Shown here in pieces: positions 41,834-50,892 of a stretch of DNA of 64,000 nucleotides; the first letter of the stretch is position 1; every line of letters starts with the position of its first letter. The stretch comes from Streptomyces lydicus (lineage in GTDB: Bacteria > Actinomycetota > Actinomycetes > Streptomycetales > Streptomycetaceae). Location: positions 7,874,001 to 7,938,000 of the forward strand of contig NZ_RDTE01000003.1 in the NCBI RefSeq assembly GCF_004125265.1, read 5' to 3'. The notes under the pieces are model-generated. The model searched no databases, was not told the DNA's origin, and saw only the letters and a program-made list of their open reading frames with translations. The position numbers were made by a program, and so were the translations under genes.

Positions 41834-41928
41834 GGCGCCGCATGCTAACGGTTCGGACCACCCCCGCGCGGAGGGAGGGTTCGCTGGAGCGGTATCCGTC
41901 CCGATTTATCCCGCGCGTCACGCCCGCG

Positions 41929-42978
41929 CTACCCCGGCGCAGGCCGTGTGATCTGCAACAACCGCCCCTCGACGGGCAGTGTCAGACGGCCTGCGGCCAG
42001 TGCCGCGGCGATGGCCAGCGCCCCGTCCAGCGGGCTGCCCGCTGCGGCCGCCGGACGTGCCCGGGGCAGCCGCTCGGCCAGCGCCCTGCGCAGCGGAGCC
42101 AGCAGCGGTTCGCCCAGGCCGAAGAGACCGCCGGTGCAGGCCACGGCGGCCTGGTCCCCCGGCGGGCAGACCGCGGCGGCAGCATCGGCGATATGGCCCG
42201 CCGCGGTATGCAGGATGCCGCGGGCCACCGCGTCGTCCCCGGCGGCGCAGCGGGCCACTTCCGGGGCGAACGAGGCCAGGACGGCGGGCCGGTCGGGGCG
42301 CGGGTAGAGCGCGCCGGGCAGCTCCGGGACCGGCCCGAACACCGCTTCCGCGCACGCCAGGAGGGCGGCCGAGCCGCCCGGCCGCCCGTCGTACGCCCGC
42401 ATCGCGGCCTCCAGCCCGGCGCGGCCGATCCATGCGCCGCCACCGCAGTCGCCCAGCAGATGACCCCAGCCGTCCGCCCGGCGCCAGCCGCCCCCCGCGG
42501 TCAGATCCGTGCCCAGGGCGATCATTCCGGTGCCCGCGGCGACGACGGCACCGGGCCGCTGGCCCAGCGCACCGGCGTACGCGGTCACGGCGTCCGCGGC
42601 GAGGGCGAGGCGGCGTACCCCGAACGCGGTGGCCAGTGCGCCCGGCAGCCGGGCCCGCAGGTCCTCGCCCAGACTCGCCATACCGGCCGCCCCCACGCAC
42701 ACCGCGGCAAACCCGCGCACGCCCGCCTGGCAGCTCAACTCCTCTGCGACGGGCAGGAGTTGGGACAGCAGATGTTCCGCGTCGATCCCGGCGGGACCGG
42801 TGCGCACCGGTTCGTCGCAGGTACGGGAGGCCAGCGGCCGGGCATCGGGGTCGTCGGCGCGAGCGACGGCCACCCGCAGCCCCGACCCGCCCGAGTCGAT
42901 CCCGAGCACCCCGGCACAAGAGCCGGACCCGGGGGTGTCCGGGGTGCGGCCCGCGGGCTCACCCAAAGCCGCGGGCAT
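41929..42978 (-). CDS. BadF/BcrA-type ATPase, N-acetylglucosamine kinase-like
   Basis: A 349-residue ASKHA-fold kinase: phosphate-1 motif GVLGIDSGGSGLRVAV, LALAADAVTAYAGAL, GAVVAAGTGMIALGT (phosphate-2), GDCGGGAWIGRAGLEAAM and CTGGLFGLGEPLLAPL (adenosine site). This fits N-acetylglucosamine/glucosamine kinase-like proteins acting on amino sugars. The ATG at 42978 overlaps the 3' end of the upstream gene by 20 bases; the real start may be slightly downstream. Adjacent genes do not reveal a pathway. Confidence 0.8.
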   Translation of the reverse strand: MPAALGEPAGRTPDTPGSGSCAGVLGIDSGGSGLRVAVARADDPDARPLASRTCDEPVRTGPAGIDAEHLLSQLLPVAEELSCQAGVRGFAAVCVGAAGMASLGEDLRARLPGALATAFGVRRLALAADAVTAYAGALGQRPGAVVAAGTGMIALGTDLTAGGGWRRADGWGHLLGDCGGGAWIGRAGLEAAMRAYDGRPGGSAALLACAEAVFGPVPELPGALYPRPDRPAVLASFAPEVARCAAGDDAVARGILHTAAGHIADAAAAVCPPGDQAAVACTGGLFGLGEPLLAPLRRALAERLPRARPAAAAGSPLDGALAIAAALAAGRLTLPVEGRLLQITRPAPG

Positions 42979-44032
42979 CCTGCTTGAGGGCGGTGTCGAC
43001 GGTCAGGGCCGTGGCGACGACCAGGCTGAGCAGCGGATCGGGCAGCTGGTGGTGGATCTGCAGGACGTAGTTGTCCGCCGTCGTGAACATCGTCTTGGCG
43101 AGGCCTTCCCAGGTCTTGGTGATCCGGGCGACCTCGGTGTCGGCGTGGTCCACGATGGCGAAGTTCCAGGCGCGCCAGTTCTCGGCCTTGATGGCGCCGA
43201 TCTGCTGGCCGTTGACCATCATCGCGAAGTTGATCTTCCCGATGGCGTTCTGCTGCACGATCTCGCCGACCGGCGAGCCGTCCGGACGCTGCACGATCAC
43301 CTTGGACTTGATGATCTTCGCGGGGCGGGTCAGGATCAGCTGCGGCTGGCCGTAGGCGTCGCGGATCTCCAGCTTGTGGGTCATGTACTGATCGAGACTG
43401 GAGACGACGCGGAGCACCTTCTTCGCCGTGCTCTGGCCGACCTGGACGACCGCACCGATCGTGTTGCCGTGCTGGTCGAAGACGCTGTACTCGTTGCTGA
43501 CCTCGATCAGCTTGGCCTTCTGGCTGACCACCAGCACCGGCTCGGTGAACAGGCTGCCGCCGCCCGGTCCGCCCGGCGCCACCGCCGCCTGCTGCGGCAT
43601 CTGCTGCTGCATGGCACCCGGATGCGCACCCGGCATCGGCTGCTGTCCGTACGGCTGCTGCATGGGTTGATGCATCGGCTGTTGCATCGGCTGGCCGGGC
43701 GCCTGCTGGCCGGGCGCCTGCTGGGGGTAGCCGTAACCCTGCTGACCGTACGGTGCGCCGCCGTGCTGCTGACCGGGGTACGGGGTCTGGCCCGGCGCCT
43801 GCTGTGGCGCGGACTGCTGCGGCATCTGCTGCTGCGGGGCCTGCTGCTGCGGAGTCTGTTGCGGTGCGGCCTGCGCGGAGACCGGCTGCGGTGCCTGGCC
43901 CCGGTCGGGAGCCGCGGGCTGTTGTCCCGGGTGGGTGTGCTCGGTCCACTGGGACCCGTCCCACCAGCGAAGTTGGTGGGGGGTGCCCTGCGGATCGGCG
44001 TACCAGCCCGCAGGGATGTTCGCATTCGTCAT
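42959..44032 (-). CDS. DUF2510 domain plus scramblase/LURP1-like protein
   Basis: A 357-residue protein. Residues 1-40 are a DUF2510 domain (IPAGWYADPQGTPHQLRWWDGSQWTEHTH); residues 45-160 are Gln/Pro-rich repeats (QQAP, QQPM, QPMHQPMQQ); residues 165-350 are a beta-rich phospholipid-scramblase-like domain (PVLVVSQKAKLIEVSNEYSVFDQHGN, MTHKLEIRDAYGQPQLILTRP, WNFAIVDHADTEVARITKTWEG). It has no classical calcium site and no C-terminal membrane helix that I can see. Role unknown, probably membrane-associated. Confidence 0.8.
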   Translation of the reverse strand: MTNANIPAGWYADPQGTPHQLRWWDGSQWTEHTHPGQQPAAPDRGQAPQPVSAQAAPQQTPQQQAPQQQMPQQSAPQQAPGQTPYPGQQHGGAPYGQQGYGYPQQAPGQQAPGQPMQQPMHQPMQQPYGQQPMPGAHPGAMQQQMPQQAAVAPGGPGGGSLFTEPVLVVSQKAKLIEVSNEYSVFDQHGNTIGAVVQVGQSTAKKVLRVVSSLDQYMTHKLEIRDAYGQPQLILTRPAKIIKSKVIVQRPDGSPVGEIVQQNAIGKINFAMMVNGQQIGAIKAENWRAWNFAIVDHADTEVARITKTWEGLAKTMFTTADNYVLQIHHQLPDPLLSLVVATALTVDTALKQDARGFG

Positions 44033-44055
44033 GCCAGGCACACTATCGCCCGGTG

Positions 44056-44733
44056 TCAGGGCAGCCTCCAGTCGACGGGCTGTGCGCCCTGCCGCACCAG
44101 GAGGTCGTTGGCCCGGCTGAAGGGCCGCGAGCCGAAGAAGCCGCGGTCGGCGGACATGGGGGAGGGGTGCGCGGACTCGACGGCCGGCAGATCGCCCAGC
44201 AGCGGCCGGAGATTGCGCGCATCGCGGCCCCACAGCACCGACACCAGCGGGCGCCCGCGCGCCACCAGGGCACGGATGGCCTGCTCGGTCACTTCCTCCC
44301 AGCCCTTGCCGCGGTGCGCGGCGGGCTTACGGGGCGCCGTCGTCAGGGCTCTGTTCAGCAGGAGCACGCCCTGCTGCGTCCACGGGGTCAGATCGCCGTT
44401 CGACGGGCGGGGCAGGCCGAGGTCGGAGTGCAGCTCGCGGAAGATGTTCTCCAGGCTGCCGGGCAGCGGACGCACATCCGGCGCCACGGAGAAACTGAGC
44501 CCGACCGCATGCCCCGGTGTGGGGTAGGGGTCCTGTCCGACGATGAGTACCCGCACCTCGTCGAAGGGCTGTTGGAAAGCGCGCAGCACATTGTTGCCGG
44601 CCGGCAGATAGCTACGTCCGGCGGCGATCTCGGCCCGCAGGAAGTCGCCCATCGCGGCGATCCGTCCGGCAACGGGCTCAAGTGCCTTGGCCCAGCCGGG
44701 TTCGACAATGTCTTGGAGAGGTCGTGCAGCCAC
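44056..44733 (-). CDS. ung: Uracil-DNA glycosylase, family 1
   Basis: A 225-residue Ung of normal length. The catalytic water-activating motif VGQDPYPTPGHAVGLSFS, LLNRALTT and the DNA-intercalating AHPSPMSA motif are intact. It removes uracil from DNA in base-excision repair. It lies 23 bases upstream of the DUF2510 gene on the same strand. Confidence 0.96.
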   Translation of the reverse strand: MAARPLQDIVEPGWAKALEPVAGRIAAMGDFLRAEIAAGRSYLPAGNNVLRAFQQPFDEVRVLIVGQDPYPTPGHAVGLSFSVAPDVRPLPGSLENIFRELHSDLGLPRPSNGDLTPWTQQGVLLLNRALTTAPRKPAAHRGKGWEEVTEQAIRALVARGRPLVSVLWGRDARNLRPLLGDLPAVESAHPSPMSADRGFFGSRPFSRANDLLVRQGAQPVDWRLP

Positions 44734-44831
44734 GGGATCACCCTACTGGCCGTGGCCCGCCCCCGGGCAACCGATGGCCCAGGCTCCTCCGTCCCTCGTC
44801 CCGCGCCGTTCCCCTCCCCCCCCGGCCTTCC

Positions 44832-45917
44832 TCAGGTCATCGCGGCCGCCCGCACACACAGCACGTCCGGCAGATGGGAGGCGAGTTGCTGCCAGCTGTC
44901 GCCGTCGTCCGCGCTGGCGTACAGCTCGCCGTTGCGGTTGCCGAAATACACCCCGGCGGGATCGGCGTCATCGACCGAGAGCGCGTCCCTGAGCACCGTG
45001 CCGTAGTGGTCCTCGTCCGGCAGCCCCTCGCTCAGGGCCTGCCAGCTGTCGCCGGCATCGGCCGTGCGGTAGACCCGGCAGCGGTGCCCGGCCGGCACCC
45101 GGTCGATATCGGCGGTGATCGGGAAGAGGTAGGCGACATCTCCCGTGTGCGGATGGGCGGCCACGGCGAAGCCGAAGTCGGAGGGCAGTCCGCCGCCGAT
45201 GTCCGTCCAGTGCGCGCCCGCGTCGTCGCTGCGGTAGACACCCCAGTGGTTCTGCAGATACAGCCGGTCGCGGTGCACCGGGTCCTGCGCGATCTTGTGG
45301 ACGCACTGGCCGAACTCCGGATGCTGGTCCGGCAGGAAGACCGCCTTCACGCCGTTGTTCGACGGGGCCCAGTTGGCGCCCCCGTCGAGGGTGCGGAAGA
45401 CCCCGGCAGCGGATACGGCGACGGTGACCGCGTCGGCGTCCCGCGGGTCCGTGATCACCGTATGCACCGCCAGCCCACCGCCGCCCGGCTGCCATCTCTC
45501 CCGGCTGGGGTGGTCCCACAGCGCCCGCACCAGCTCGAAGGTCTCGCCGCGGTCCTCGGAGCGGAACAGGCCGCCGGGCTCGGTGCCCGCATAGACCACA
45601 TCGGGGGCGGCGGGTCCTGCCGGATGCAGCTGCCACACCCGTTCCAGCGAAGTCCCGGTGTAATCCGGGTACTTGACCGCGGGGCGGGAGGGCTCGCGCC
45701 AGCTTTCTCCCAGGTCGTCGGAGTGGAACACCGAGGGACCCCAGTGCGCGCTGTCGGCCCCGGCCAGCAGCCGGGGCGTGGCGCGGCGGGTGTCGATCGC
45801 GAGGGAGTACACCGCCTGCGCGGAGAAGTGCGGACCGCTCACTTCCCAGTCGCCGTGCCGTCGGCGGCCGATGAAGAGCCCTTTGCGCGTGCCCACCGCG
45901 AGTACTACGTCAGTCAT
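44832..45917 (-). CDS. BNR/WD40-like repeat protein (sialidase-fold beta propeller)
   Basis: A 361-residue beta-propeller with Asp-box-like repeats: FHSDDLGESWRE, FRSEDRGETFELV, FRTLDGGANWAPS, YRSDDAGAHWTDI, YRTADAGDSWQAL and YASADDGDSWQQL. It resembles the YCF48/exo-sialidase-type intracellular proteins (starting MTDVVLAVGTRKGLFIG) and has no signal peptide, so glycosidase activity is unlikely. Function unknown. Confidence 0.85.
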   Translation of the reverse strand: MTDVVLAVGTRKGLFIGRRRHGDWEVSGPHFSAQAVYSLAIDTRRATPRLLAGADSAHWGPSVFHSDDLGESWREPSRPAVKYPDYTGTSLERVWQLHPAGPAAPDVVYAGTEPGGLFRSEDRGETFELVRALWDHPSRERWQPGGGGLAVHTVITDPRDADAVTVAVSAAGVFRTLDGGANWAPSNNGVKAVFLPDQHPEFGQCVHKIAQDPVHRDRLYLQNHWGVYRSDDAGAHWTDIGGGLPSDFGFAVAAHPHTGDVAYLFPITADIDRVPAGHRCRVYRTADAGDSWQALSEGLPDEDHYGTVLRDALSVDDADPAGVYFGNRNGELYASADDGDSWQQLASHLPDVLCVRAAAMT

Positions 45918-46062
45918 GCCGGAACACCTCCGGGACGCCGTTGTCTCAGATAGGGGCAAGTCTGCACCCGGCCACTGACAACGGCGTCCCGGAAGGTGTC
46001 CGCGCAGGTCGGACGGTGCGGCCACGGTCCCGCCGAGGCCGGCGCACGCCCTCCTGACGGCC

Positions 46063-47166
46063 TCAGACCGCCCGGTGGTACTGCTGCGGCACGGCGACGT
46101 GGGCACCCAGTTCCCGTGCCGCGTGCTGCGCGAAGCTGGGGGACCGCAGGAGTTCCCGGCCGAGCAGCACGGCATCGGCCTGGCCGTCCGCGATGATCTT
46201 CTCGGCCTGCCGCGCCTCGGTGATCAGACCGACGGCGCCCACCGCCAGACCGCTCTCCTTCTTGACCCGCTCGGCGAACGGCACCTGGTAGCCGGGCCCC
46301 GTGCTGATCTTCGCGTCCGGCGCGTTGCCGCCCGTGGAGGTGTCCAGCAGGTCGATCCCGTGCTCTTGCAGCTCGCGGGCGAAGCGCACGGTGTCGTCGG
46401 CAGTCCACCCCTCGCGCGCGTCGCTCTCGTCCTCGGTGAGCCAGTCGGTCGCCGAGATCCGGAAGAAGACCGGCAGTTCGTCGGGCCAGACCTCCCGTAC
46501 GGCGTCCACGACCTCCAGCGCGAACCGCGTCCGGTTCTCGTACGAGCCGCCGTACTCGTCGGTGCGCCGGTTGGTGAAGGGCGAGAGGAACTCGTTGATC
46601 AAGTAGCCGTGCGCACCGTGGATCTCGGCCACCTCGAAGCCCGCCGCCAGCGCCCGCCGGGCCGTTGCCCGGAACTGCGCGACGACCTCCTGGATCTGCG
46701 CCACGGTGAGCTCGGCGGGTGCCGCGAAGCCCTCGCCGAACGGCACCGGGCTCGGCCCGACCGGCTCCCAGCCGTACCGCTGCCCGGGGAGGATCGGCGC
46801 GCCACGGTCCACCCAGGTGCGCTCGGTGCTCGCTTTTCGTCCCGCATGGGCGATCTGGATGCCCGGGGTGGTGCCCTGGTCCTTGAGGAAGCCGGTGATG
46901 CGCCGGAACGCCTCGGTCTGGGTGTCGTTCCACAGGCCGAGGTCGTACGGGCTGATGCGCCCCTCGGGGCTCACCGCGGTGGCCTCCGTGAGGATCAGGC
47001 CGGTGCCGCCCGCCGCCCGCGCGGCCAGGTGCTGGAAGTGCCAGTCGCCGGGCGCCCCCTCCGCCGGGCCCTCGGGAGCCGCGGAGTACTGGCACATCGG
47101 TGCCATCCAGAGGCGGTTCGGAACGGTCAGCGCGCGAAGGGTGATGGGCTCGAAGAGTGCGCTCAC
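46063..47166 (-). CDS. Ene-reductase, Old Yellow Enzyme family (YqjM type)
   Basis: A 367-residue FMN-dependent NADH:flavin oxidoreductase. Motifs: ALTVPNRLWMAPMCQYS (with Cys at the flavin, as in YqjM), GIQIAHAGRKAST (substrate His pair), EIHGAHGYLINEFLSPFTNRRTDEYGGS and VGAVGLI with LGRELLRSP. It starts at GTG 47166 with AGGAG upstream. It reduces activated C=C bonds and is divergent from an ArsR-type regulator. Confidence 0.92.
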   Translation of the reverse strand: MSALFEPITLRALTVPNRLWMAPMCQYSAAPEGPAEGAPGDWHFQHLAARAAGGTGLILTEATAVSPEGRISPYDLGLWNDTQTEAFRRITGFLKDQGTTPGIQIAHAGRKASTERTWVDRGAPILPGQRYGWEPVGPSPVPFGEGFAAPAELTVAQIQEVVAQFRATARRALAAGFEVAEIHGAHGYLINEFLSPFTNRRTDEYGGSYENRTRFALEVVDAVREVWPDELPVFFRISATDWLTEDESDAREGWTADDTVRFARELQEHGIDLLDTSTGGNAPDAKISTGPGYQVPFAERVKKESGLAVGAVGLITEARQAEKIIADGQADAVLLGRELLRSPSFAQHAARELGAHVAVPQQYHRAV

Positions 47167-47212
47167 GGCAGGCTCCTGTACCTGAAGGCGAACGGGTGCC
47201 GGCCGGCCCCGC

Positions 47213-47270
47213 ACTCATACGATAGGCGTCGTACTACGATGGATGTCAAACTACGATGCTTCTCGTACAA
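47213..47270. promoter_or_regulatory. Divergent promoter with ACTACGATG direct repeats
   Basis: ACTACGATG occurs at 47233-47241 and 47250-47258, 17 bases apart. On the minus strand TTGACA (47249-47244) and CTATCG (47225-47220) are separated by 18 bases and would serve the ene-reductase. The repeats overlap this promoter and are candidate operator sites for the divergent ArsR-family protein. Confidence 0.45.
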
Positions 47271-47330
47271 TGAGCGGGCGGGCGACGCGCCAGGCCACAC
47301 CGAGCCCCGCAGAATGAGTCAGGAGCCGTC

Positions 47331-47702
47331 ATGCCGACCGAATCGACCTCCAGGCGGGCTCCGTCGGGCTCCCGGGCGCTGGAGCACCCGGCCCGTGCGG
47401 ACATCCGGCTCGCCGATGTCCTGCATGCGCTCGCCGACCCCGTACGACTGCGGATCGTCTGTGCGCTGGCTGCCGCCGAGGGGGAGCTGAACTGTGCGGA
47501 CACCGAGCTCCCGGTCAGCAAGTCGACCTGTACCCACCACTTCAGGGTGCTCCGCGAGCACGGCGTCATCCAGCAGCTCTACCGCGGCACGGCCAAGATG
47601 AACGCGCTGCGCCGGGACGATCTGGACGCGCTCTTCCCCGGCCTGATCGACGGCGTGCTCCGGGCGGCGGATCTGCAGGCCGGCCGCCTCGGGGAGGAGT
47701 AG
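47331..47702 (+). CDS. ArsR-family winged-helix regulator
   Basis: A 123-residue regulator: ADVLHALADPVRLRIVCALAAAEGELNCADTELPVSKSTCTHHFRVLREHGVIQQLYRGTAKMNALR, the ArsR HTH and wing. There is no ELCVCDL-type metal site, but three Cys-containing positions (CALA, NCAD, TCTHH) could sense oxidants or electrophiles, fitting control of the divergent ene-reductase. Downstream (47703-47880) are GTCAGGGGTGCCAGG and GACCGACTGGCGGACC repeats. Confidence 0.88.
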   Translation: MPTESTSRRAPSGSRALEHPARADIRLADVLHALADPVRLRIVCALAAAEGELNCADTELPVSKSTCTHHFRVLREHGVIQQLYRGTAKMNALRRDDLDALFPGLIDGVLRAADLQAGRLGEE

Positions 47703-47901
47703 CGGGCCGTCAGGGGTGCCAGGGCCGTCAGGGGTGCCAGGGGCGCCAGGAGTGCCGGGCCGGCAGTAGCGCGGTGGCCGCTCCGGAGCGGCGGGCCGAC
47801 GGGCCGACCGACCGGCTGGCGGACCGGCCGACTGGCGGGACCGGTGGGTCGACGGACCGACTGGCGGACCGGAACCCGGCGCCCCGGCCCGCCCGCGGGA
47901 T
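47703..47901. repeat. Short imperfect tandem repeats between ArsR and FprA genes
   Basis: Two blocks: GCCGTCAGGGGTGCCAGG-type units (47705-47755) and GACCGACTGGCGGACCGG-type units (about 47806-47876). They lie between convergent genes and are probably non-coding. Confidence 0.5.
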
Positions 47902-49302
47902 TCAGCGGTTCGGATCCGCCGACCCCGCCGCTTCCAACAGCCCCGCCCAGTCCGGGAGTTTGACGGTGCCGCGGCCCAGTCCTCGGCCCCACTCCGCCTC
48001 GGCGGCCTCGATGGCCAGCCAGCCCGGCCACGGGACCGGCCGCTGCCCCGCCCGGATCAGTGCCGCCACCGGGTCCCCGGCCGCCTCGCGCAGCGTCGCC
48101 AGCGCGGGGGCGTCGGCCAGCAGCGACCGCGCGGTCTCCTTGGCGCACGGCCGGTTCGTGCCGATCACCCCCGTGGGGCCGCGTTTGATCCAGCCGGCCA
48201 CGTACACACCGGGCAGCGGTGCCCCGTCCCGCAGCACCCGTCCCTCCTGGTGCGGCACCGTCCCGGTCGTCTCGTCGAACGGCAGGCCGGGCATCGGTGT
48301 CCCCCGGTAGCCGACCGAACGCAGCACCAACTGCCCCTCGATATCCTCGAATTCGCCGGTACCCGTCACTCCGCCGTGCCCGTCGGGCGCCGTCCGCTCG
48401 AACCGCACCGCGCGCACCCCGGTGGCATCCCCGAGCACTTCGACCGGCCGGAGGAAGAACCGCAGATGAATACGGCGGCCACGGCCGCTGGAGGCCCCCG
48501 CTCCCGGGCCTGCCGGGGCCGCCGCCCGTGCCGCCGACCGCTCCGCCCACCCGCGCAGCACCTCGACGTTCCGCCGCCCCACCGCGGGCAGCCCGCCCGG
48601 ATCCCGGTACGCCGGATCCAGCGCCAGCTCCTCGGGCCGTACGCACACCTCGGCATCCGGAAGGGAGTCCAGCTCCCGAAGCTCCTTGGTGGTGAACTTG
48701 GCCTGGGAAGGGCCGCGTCGGCCGACCATCCAGACATCCTGGACGCGGCTGTCCGCCAGCGCGCCCAGCGGGCCCTGCGGCATATCGGTGGCGGCGAGCT
48801 CGGCGGCACCACGGGACAGCATCCGCGCCACGTCCACCGCCACATTCCCCACGCCGATCACCAGGGCGGACCGCGCCGCGAGGGTGAAGCGGACGGCGGC
48901 CGCGTCCGGGTGTGCGCTGTACCAGGCGACGAACTCGGTCGCCGGACGGCTGCCGGGCAGCTCCTCGCCGGGGATGCCCAGCTGCCGGTCGGTGGCGGCG
49001 CCCACACAGAACACCACCGCATCGAAGATCTCGCGAAGTTCCTCGACGCCCAGCCCCGGCGCTCCCGCCTCGACGTTCCCCAGGAAGCGCACCCTGGGGT
49101 GCTCCAGCACCGTACGCAGATTGTTCTGCAGCGATTTGATCTTCTCGTGGTCCGGCGCGACGCCGTAGCGCACCAGACCGTACGGGCAGGGCAGCCGGTC
49201 CAGGACGTACACCTCGATGTCCGGAACGGTCTGCTGCTCGATCAGGGACTGGGCGGTGTAGACGCCGCTGGGTCCAGAACCGATCACTGCGACACGAAGC
49301 AC
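47902..49302 (-). CDS. FAD-dependent ferredoxin-NADP reductase (FprA/adrenodoxin reductase type)
   Basis: A 466-residue flavoprotein: FAD-binding VAVIGSGPSGVYTAQSL, LPCPYGLVRYGVAPDHEKIK, NADP-binding VIGVGNVAVDVARML and MVGRRG, and the C-terminal FAD-contact WIKRGPTGVIGTNRPCAKET. It would pass electrons from NADPH to a ferredoxin, for example for P450s. No ferredoxin or P450 gene is adjacent. The start at 49302 is the only ATG at the family N-terminus. Confidence 0.92.
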   Translation of the reverse strand: MLRVAVIGSGPSGVYTAQSLIEQQTVPDIEVYVLDRLPCPYGLVRYGVAPDHEKIKSLQNNLRTVLEHPRVRFLGNVEAGAPGLGVEELREIFDAVVFCVGAATDRQLGIPGEELPGSRPATEFVAWYSAHPDAAAVRFTLAARSALVIGVGNVAVDVARMLSRGAAELAATDMPQGPLGALADSRVQDVWMVGRRGPSQAKFTTKELRELDSLPDAEVCVRPEELALDPAYRDPGGLPAVGRRNVEVLRGWAERSAARAAAPAGPGAGASSGRGRRIHLRFFLRPVEVLGDATGVRAVRFERTAPDGHGGVTGTGEFEDIEGQLVLRSVGYRGTPMPGLPFDETTGTVPHQEGRVLRDGAPLPGVYVAGWIKRGPTGVIGTNRPCAKETARSLLADAPALATLREAAGDPVAALIRAGQRPVPWPGWLAIEAAEAEWGRGLGRGTVKLPDWAGLLEAAGSADPNR

Positions 49303-49438
49303 GAGTGGCCCCTTCCGCGGGATACCCCCAGGATCGCACCGGCGGACGCGCGGCGGGAGATGCGCTATCGGGGTTGCTCCCGGTGGGATGAGCGTGCCGC
49401 GCTACTGGGCCGGGTGAGCGGGGGGCTAGGTTTTCAAT

Positions 49439-50506
49439 GTGTCGGAAAGTGACTTTTATACCGTTAATCACCGATATGAAGCCCAGGGCGCGCCATTGGC
49501 GTGGCCCACGTGGGAGCTGCGGGCCCACGGCTCGGCCGCGCCCGATCCCGCCCCCGACCCCGCCGCCCCGGACGATCCCCGCGGATCCCGGGGCCCCGGG
49601 TGTCCGCTGCCCCGGCTCGATCCGCTGGGCCCCTGGTGCAGCGCCCGGCTGACATTCGCCGACGGCGCCCGGGTCGATGTCCTTGTGACGGTCTCCGACG
49701 ACCACATCACCGTCGAGGACGTACGGGCCGACCCGCCGCTGACGCTCGCCGGTCTGACCGACCTGGCCCGCTGGATCGAAGGCCCGCTGGACGATGCCTT
49801 CCGGTCCGCCACCGGACGGCCGCACAGGCCCCGGCCCACACCCCGGCAGGCAGGCCCGGTCACCACCTCGGTGACTACGGCGGTGACCACGGCGGCGGAG
49901 CCGGAGACGGAGTCGACGGGTGCCGGGGAGGGGGCGATGGCAGGGGGGTGTGTGGCACCTGCGGCGCAGGGGGAGGCCGCGCAGGGGGGAGGGGTGCTAG
50001 GGGAAGGGGCGGCGAGCGGGACATCCGTCGCGTCTGACCTGTCCGCCGGGTCCGCTACCTCGACGGCCGCCCCGGCTTCCGTGTCGCCGACACCGGCGGA
50101 GTCATCGGCGCCGTCGGAGTCATCAACCTCGGCGGATTCGTCCGAGCCGCCGGTCTCCGAGCCGCCAATCTCCGAGTCGCCGGTCTCCGAGCCGCCGGCC
50201 TGCGAACCGCCGGTGTCCGAGCCATCGGCGTCCGTGTCGGCCACGTCGTCCGACCCGTCGACGCTGCCCGGTTCGTCCGCCGCGGCCCCGTCGCCCGAGC
50301 GTGCCCGTGCCACCGTCCTTGCCCGGTCGCGGGCCGGGGAGCGTCGCAGGGTCGCCGCGGACGCGTACCGCCGGGCTCAGCGGGAGGGGAGCGATCCCGT
50401 GCTGGCCGTCATGCTTGCCACCGGCCGTAATCGTCGAAGATCGCTCCGCCTGATCGCCGGCGCCCGCGACGAAGGGCTCCTGGCGCCACGTCACAACAAG
50501 CGTTGA
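49439..50506 (+). CDS. DUF6214-like protein with acidic Ser/Pro repeats
   Basis: A 355-residue protein starting at GTG 49439 (VSESDFYTVNHRYEAQG). Residues 1-125 form a conserved globular part (LDPLGPWCSARLTFADGARVDVLVTVSDDHITVEDVRADPPL); residues 130-290 are low complexity with SEPPVSEPP-type repeats; the end (RRVAADAYRRAQREGSDPVLAVMLATGRNRRRSLRLIAGARDEGLLAPRH) is a conserved C-terminal HTH-like motif. This matches Streptomyces DUF6214 proteins; function unknown. The leader is AT-rich (TTTATACC). Confidence 0.7.
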   Translation: MSESDFYTVNHRYEAQGAPLAWPTWELRAHGSAAPDPAPDPAAPDDPRGSRGPGCPLPRLDPLGPWCSARLTFADGARVDVLVTVSDDHITVEDVRADPPLTLAGLTDLARWIEGPLDDAFRSATGRPHRPRPTPRQAGPVTTSVTTAVTTAAEPETESTGAGEGAMAGGCVAPAAQGEAAQGGGVLGEGAASGTSVASDLSAGSATSTAAPASVSPTPAESSAPSESSTSADSSEPPVSEPPISESPVSEPPACEPPVSEPSASVSATSSDPSTLPGSSAAAPSPERARATVLARSRAGERRRVAADAYRRAQREGSDPVLAVMLATGRNRRRSLRLIAGARDEGLLAPRHNKR

Positions 50507-50806
50507 ACGGCAATCGCTGACCGGCGAAGTCCGGGGAGCCTTCACCTCACGGTCGGGGACATGTGAATCGCCCAACTCCCAGACCGGTCCGTACTGTTGG
50601 AACGGCTCGGCACACAGTCGCACGCGCGACATCGAGGCTCCCGGCGGCAGCGCCCGCAACGGCGGATAGCCGGCATGGGGGTCCGAGGGGCCGTACGCCG
50701 CGATCGTCTCACGCGGCAACGGACCGGCCGCGACCGTCGCCTGCAGCAGCCGCTCGCGGGGCAGCCACCGCAATTCTTCATTGACCGATGCGCTGCGGAG
50801 AGACAT
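50123..50806 (-). CDS. Possible hypothetical protein, 3' half antisense to DUF6214 gene
   Basis: The frame opens at ATG 50806 (MSLRSASVNEELRWLPRERLLQATVAAGPLP) with AGGAG and a TATATT -10 box upstream, and about the first 95 residues (to WELGDSHVPDREVKAPR) look like a real protein. After that the frame runs, without a stop, antisense to the end of the DUF6214 gene for 380 bases and becomes Gly/Arg-rich. Either the natural end was lost or a frameshift is present. I do not recognise the family. Confidence 0.4.
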   Translation of the reverse strand: MSLRSASVNEELRWLPRERLLQATVAAGPLPRETIAAYGPSDPHAGYPPLRALPPGASMSRVRLCAEPFQQYGPVWELGDSHVPDREVKAPRTSPVSDCRSTLVVTWRQEPFVAGAGDQAERSSTITAGGKHDGQHGIAPLPLSPAVRVRGDPATLPGPRPGKDGGTGTLGRRGRGGRTGQRRRVGRRGRHGRRWLGHRRFAGRRLGDRRLGDWRLGDRRLGRIRRG

Positions 50807-50838
50807 CCTGTAACTCCTGCGTTGACTGGCTCAGGGCC

Positions 50839-50846
50839 AATATACT
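50839..50846. promoter_or_regulatory. Overlapping -10-like boxes for divergent transcription
   Basis: The sequence AATATACT reads TATACT on the plus strand (50841-50846) and TATATT on the minus strand (50844-50839). The minus-strand box is 33 bases before the ATG at 50806; the plus-strand box is 7 bases before the ATG at 50854. No good -35 match is seen at 17-18 bases on either strand. Confidence 0.4.
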
Positions 50847-50892
50847 TTGTACGATGGAGGTTTTCGTCCGTGGACGGAATCCGGTCGAGCTG

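Noticed and set aside
49439..50506. DUF6214 protein as a collagen-like or surface adhesin because of SEPPVSEPP repeats
   Set aside because: No signal peptide or anchor; the conserved ends match a cytoplasmic Streptomyces family with a variable middle.
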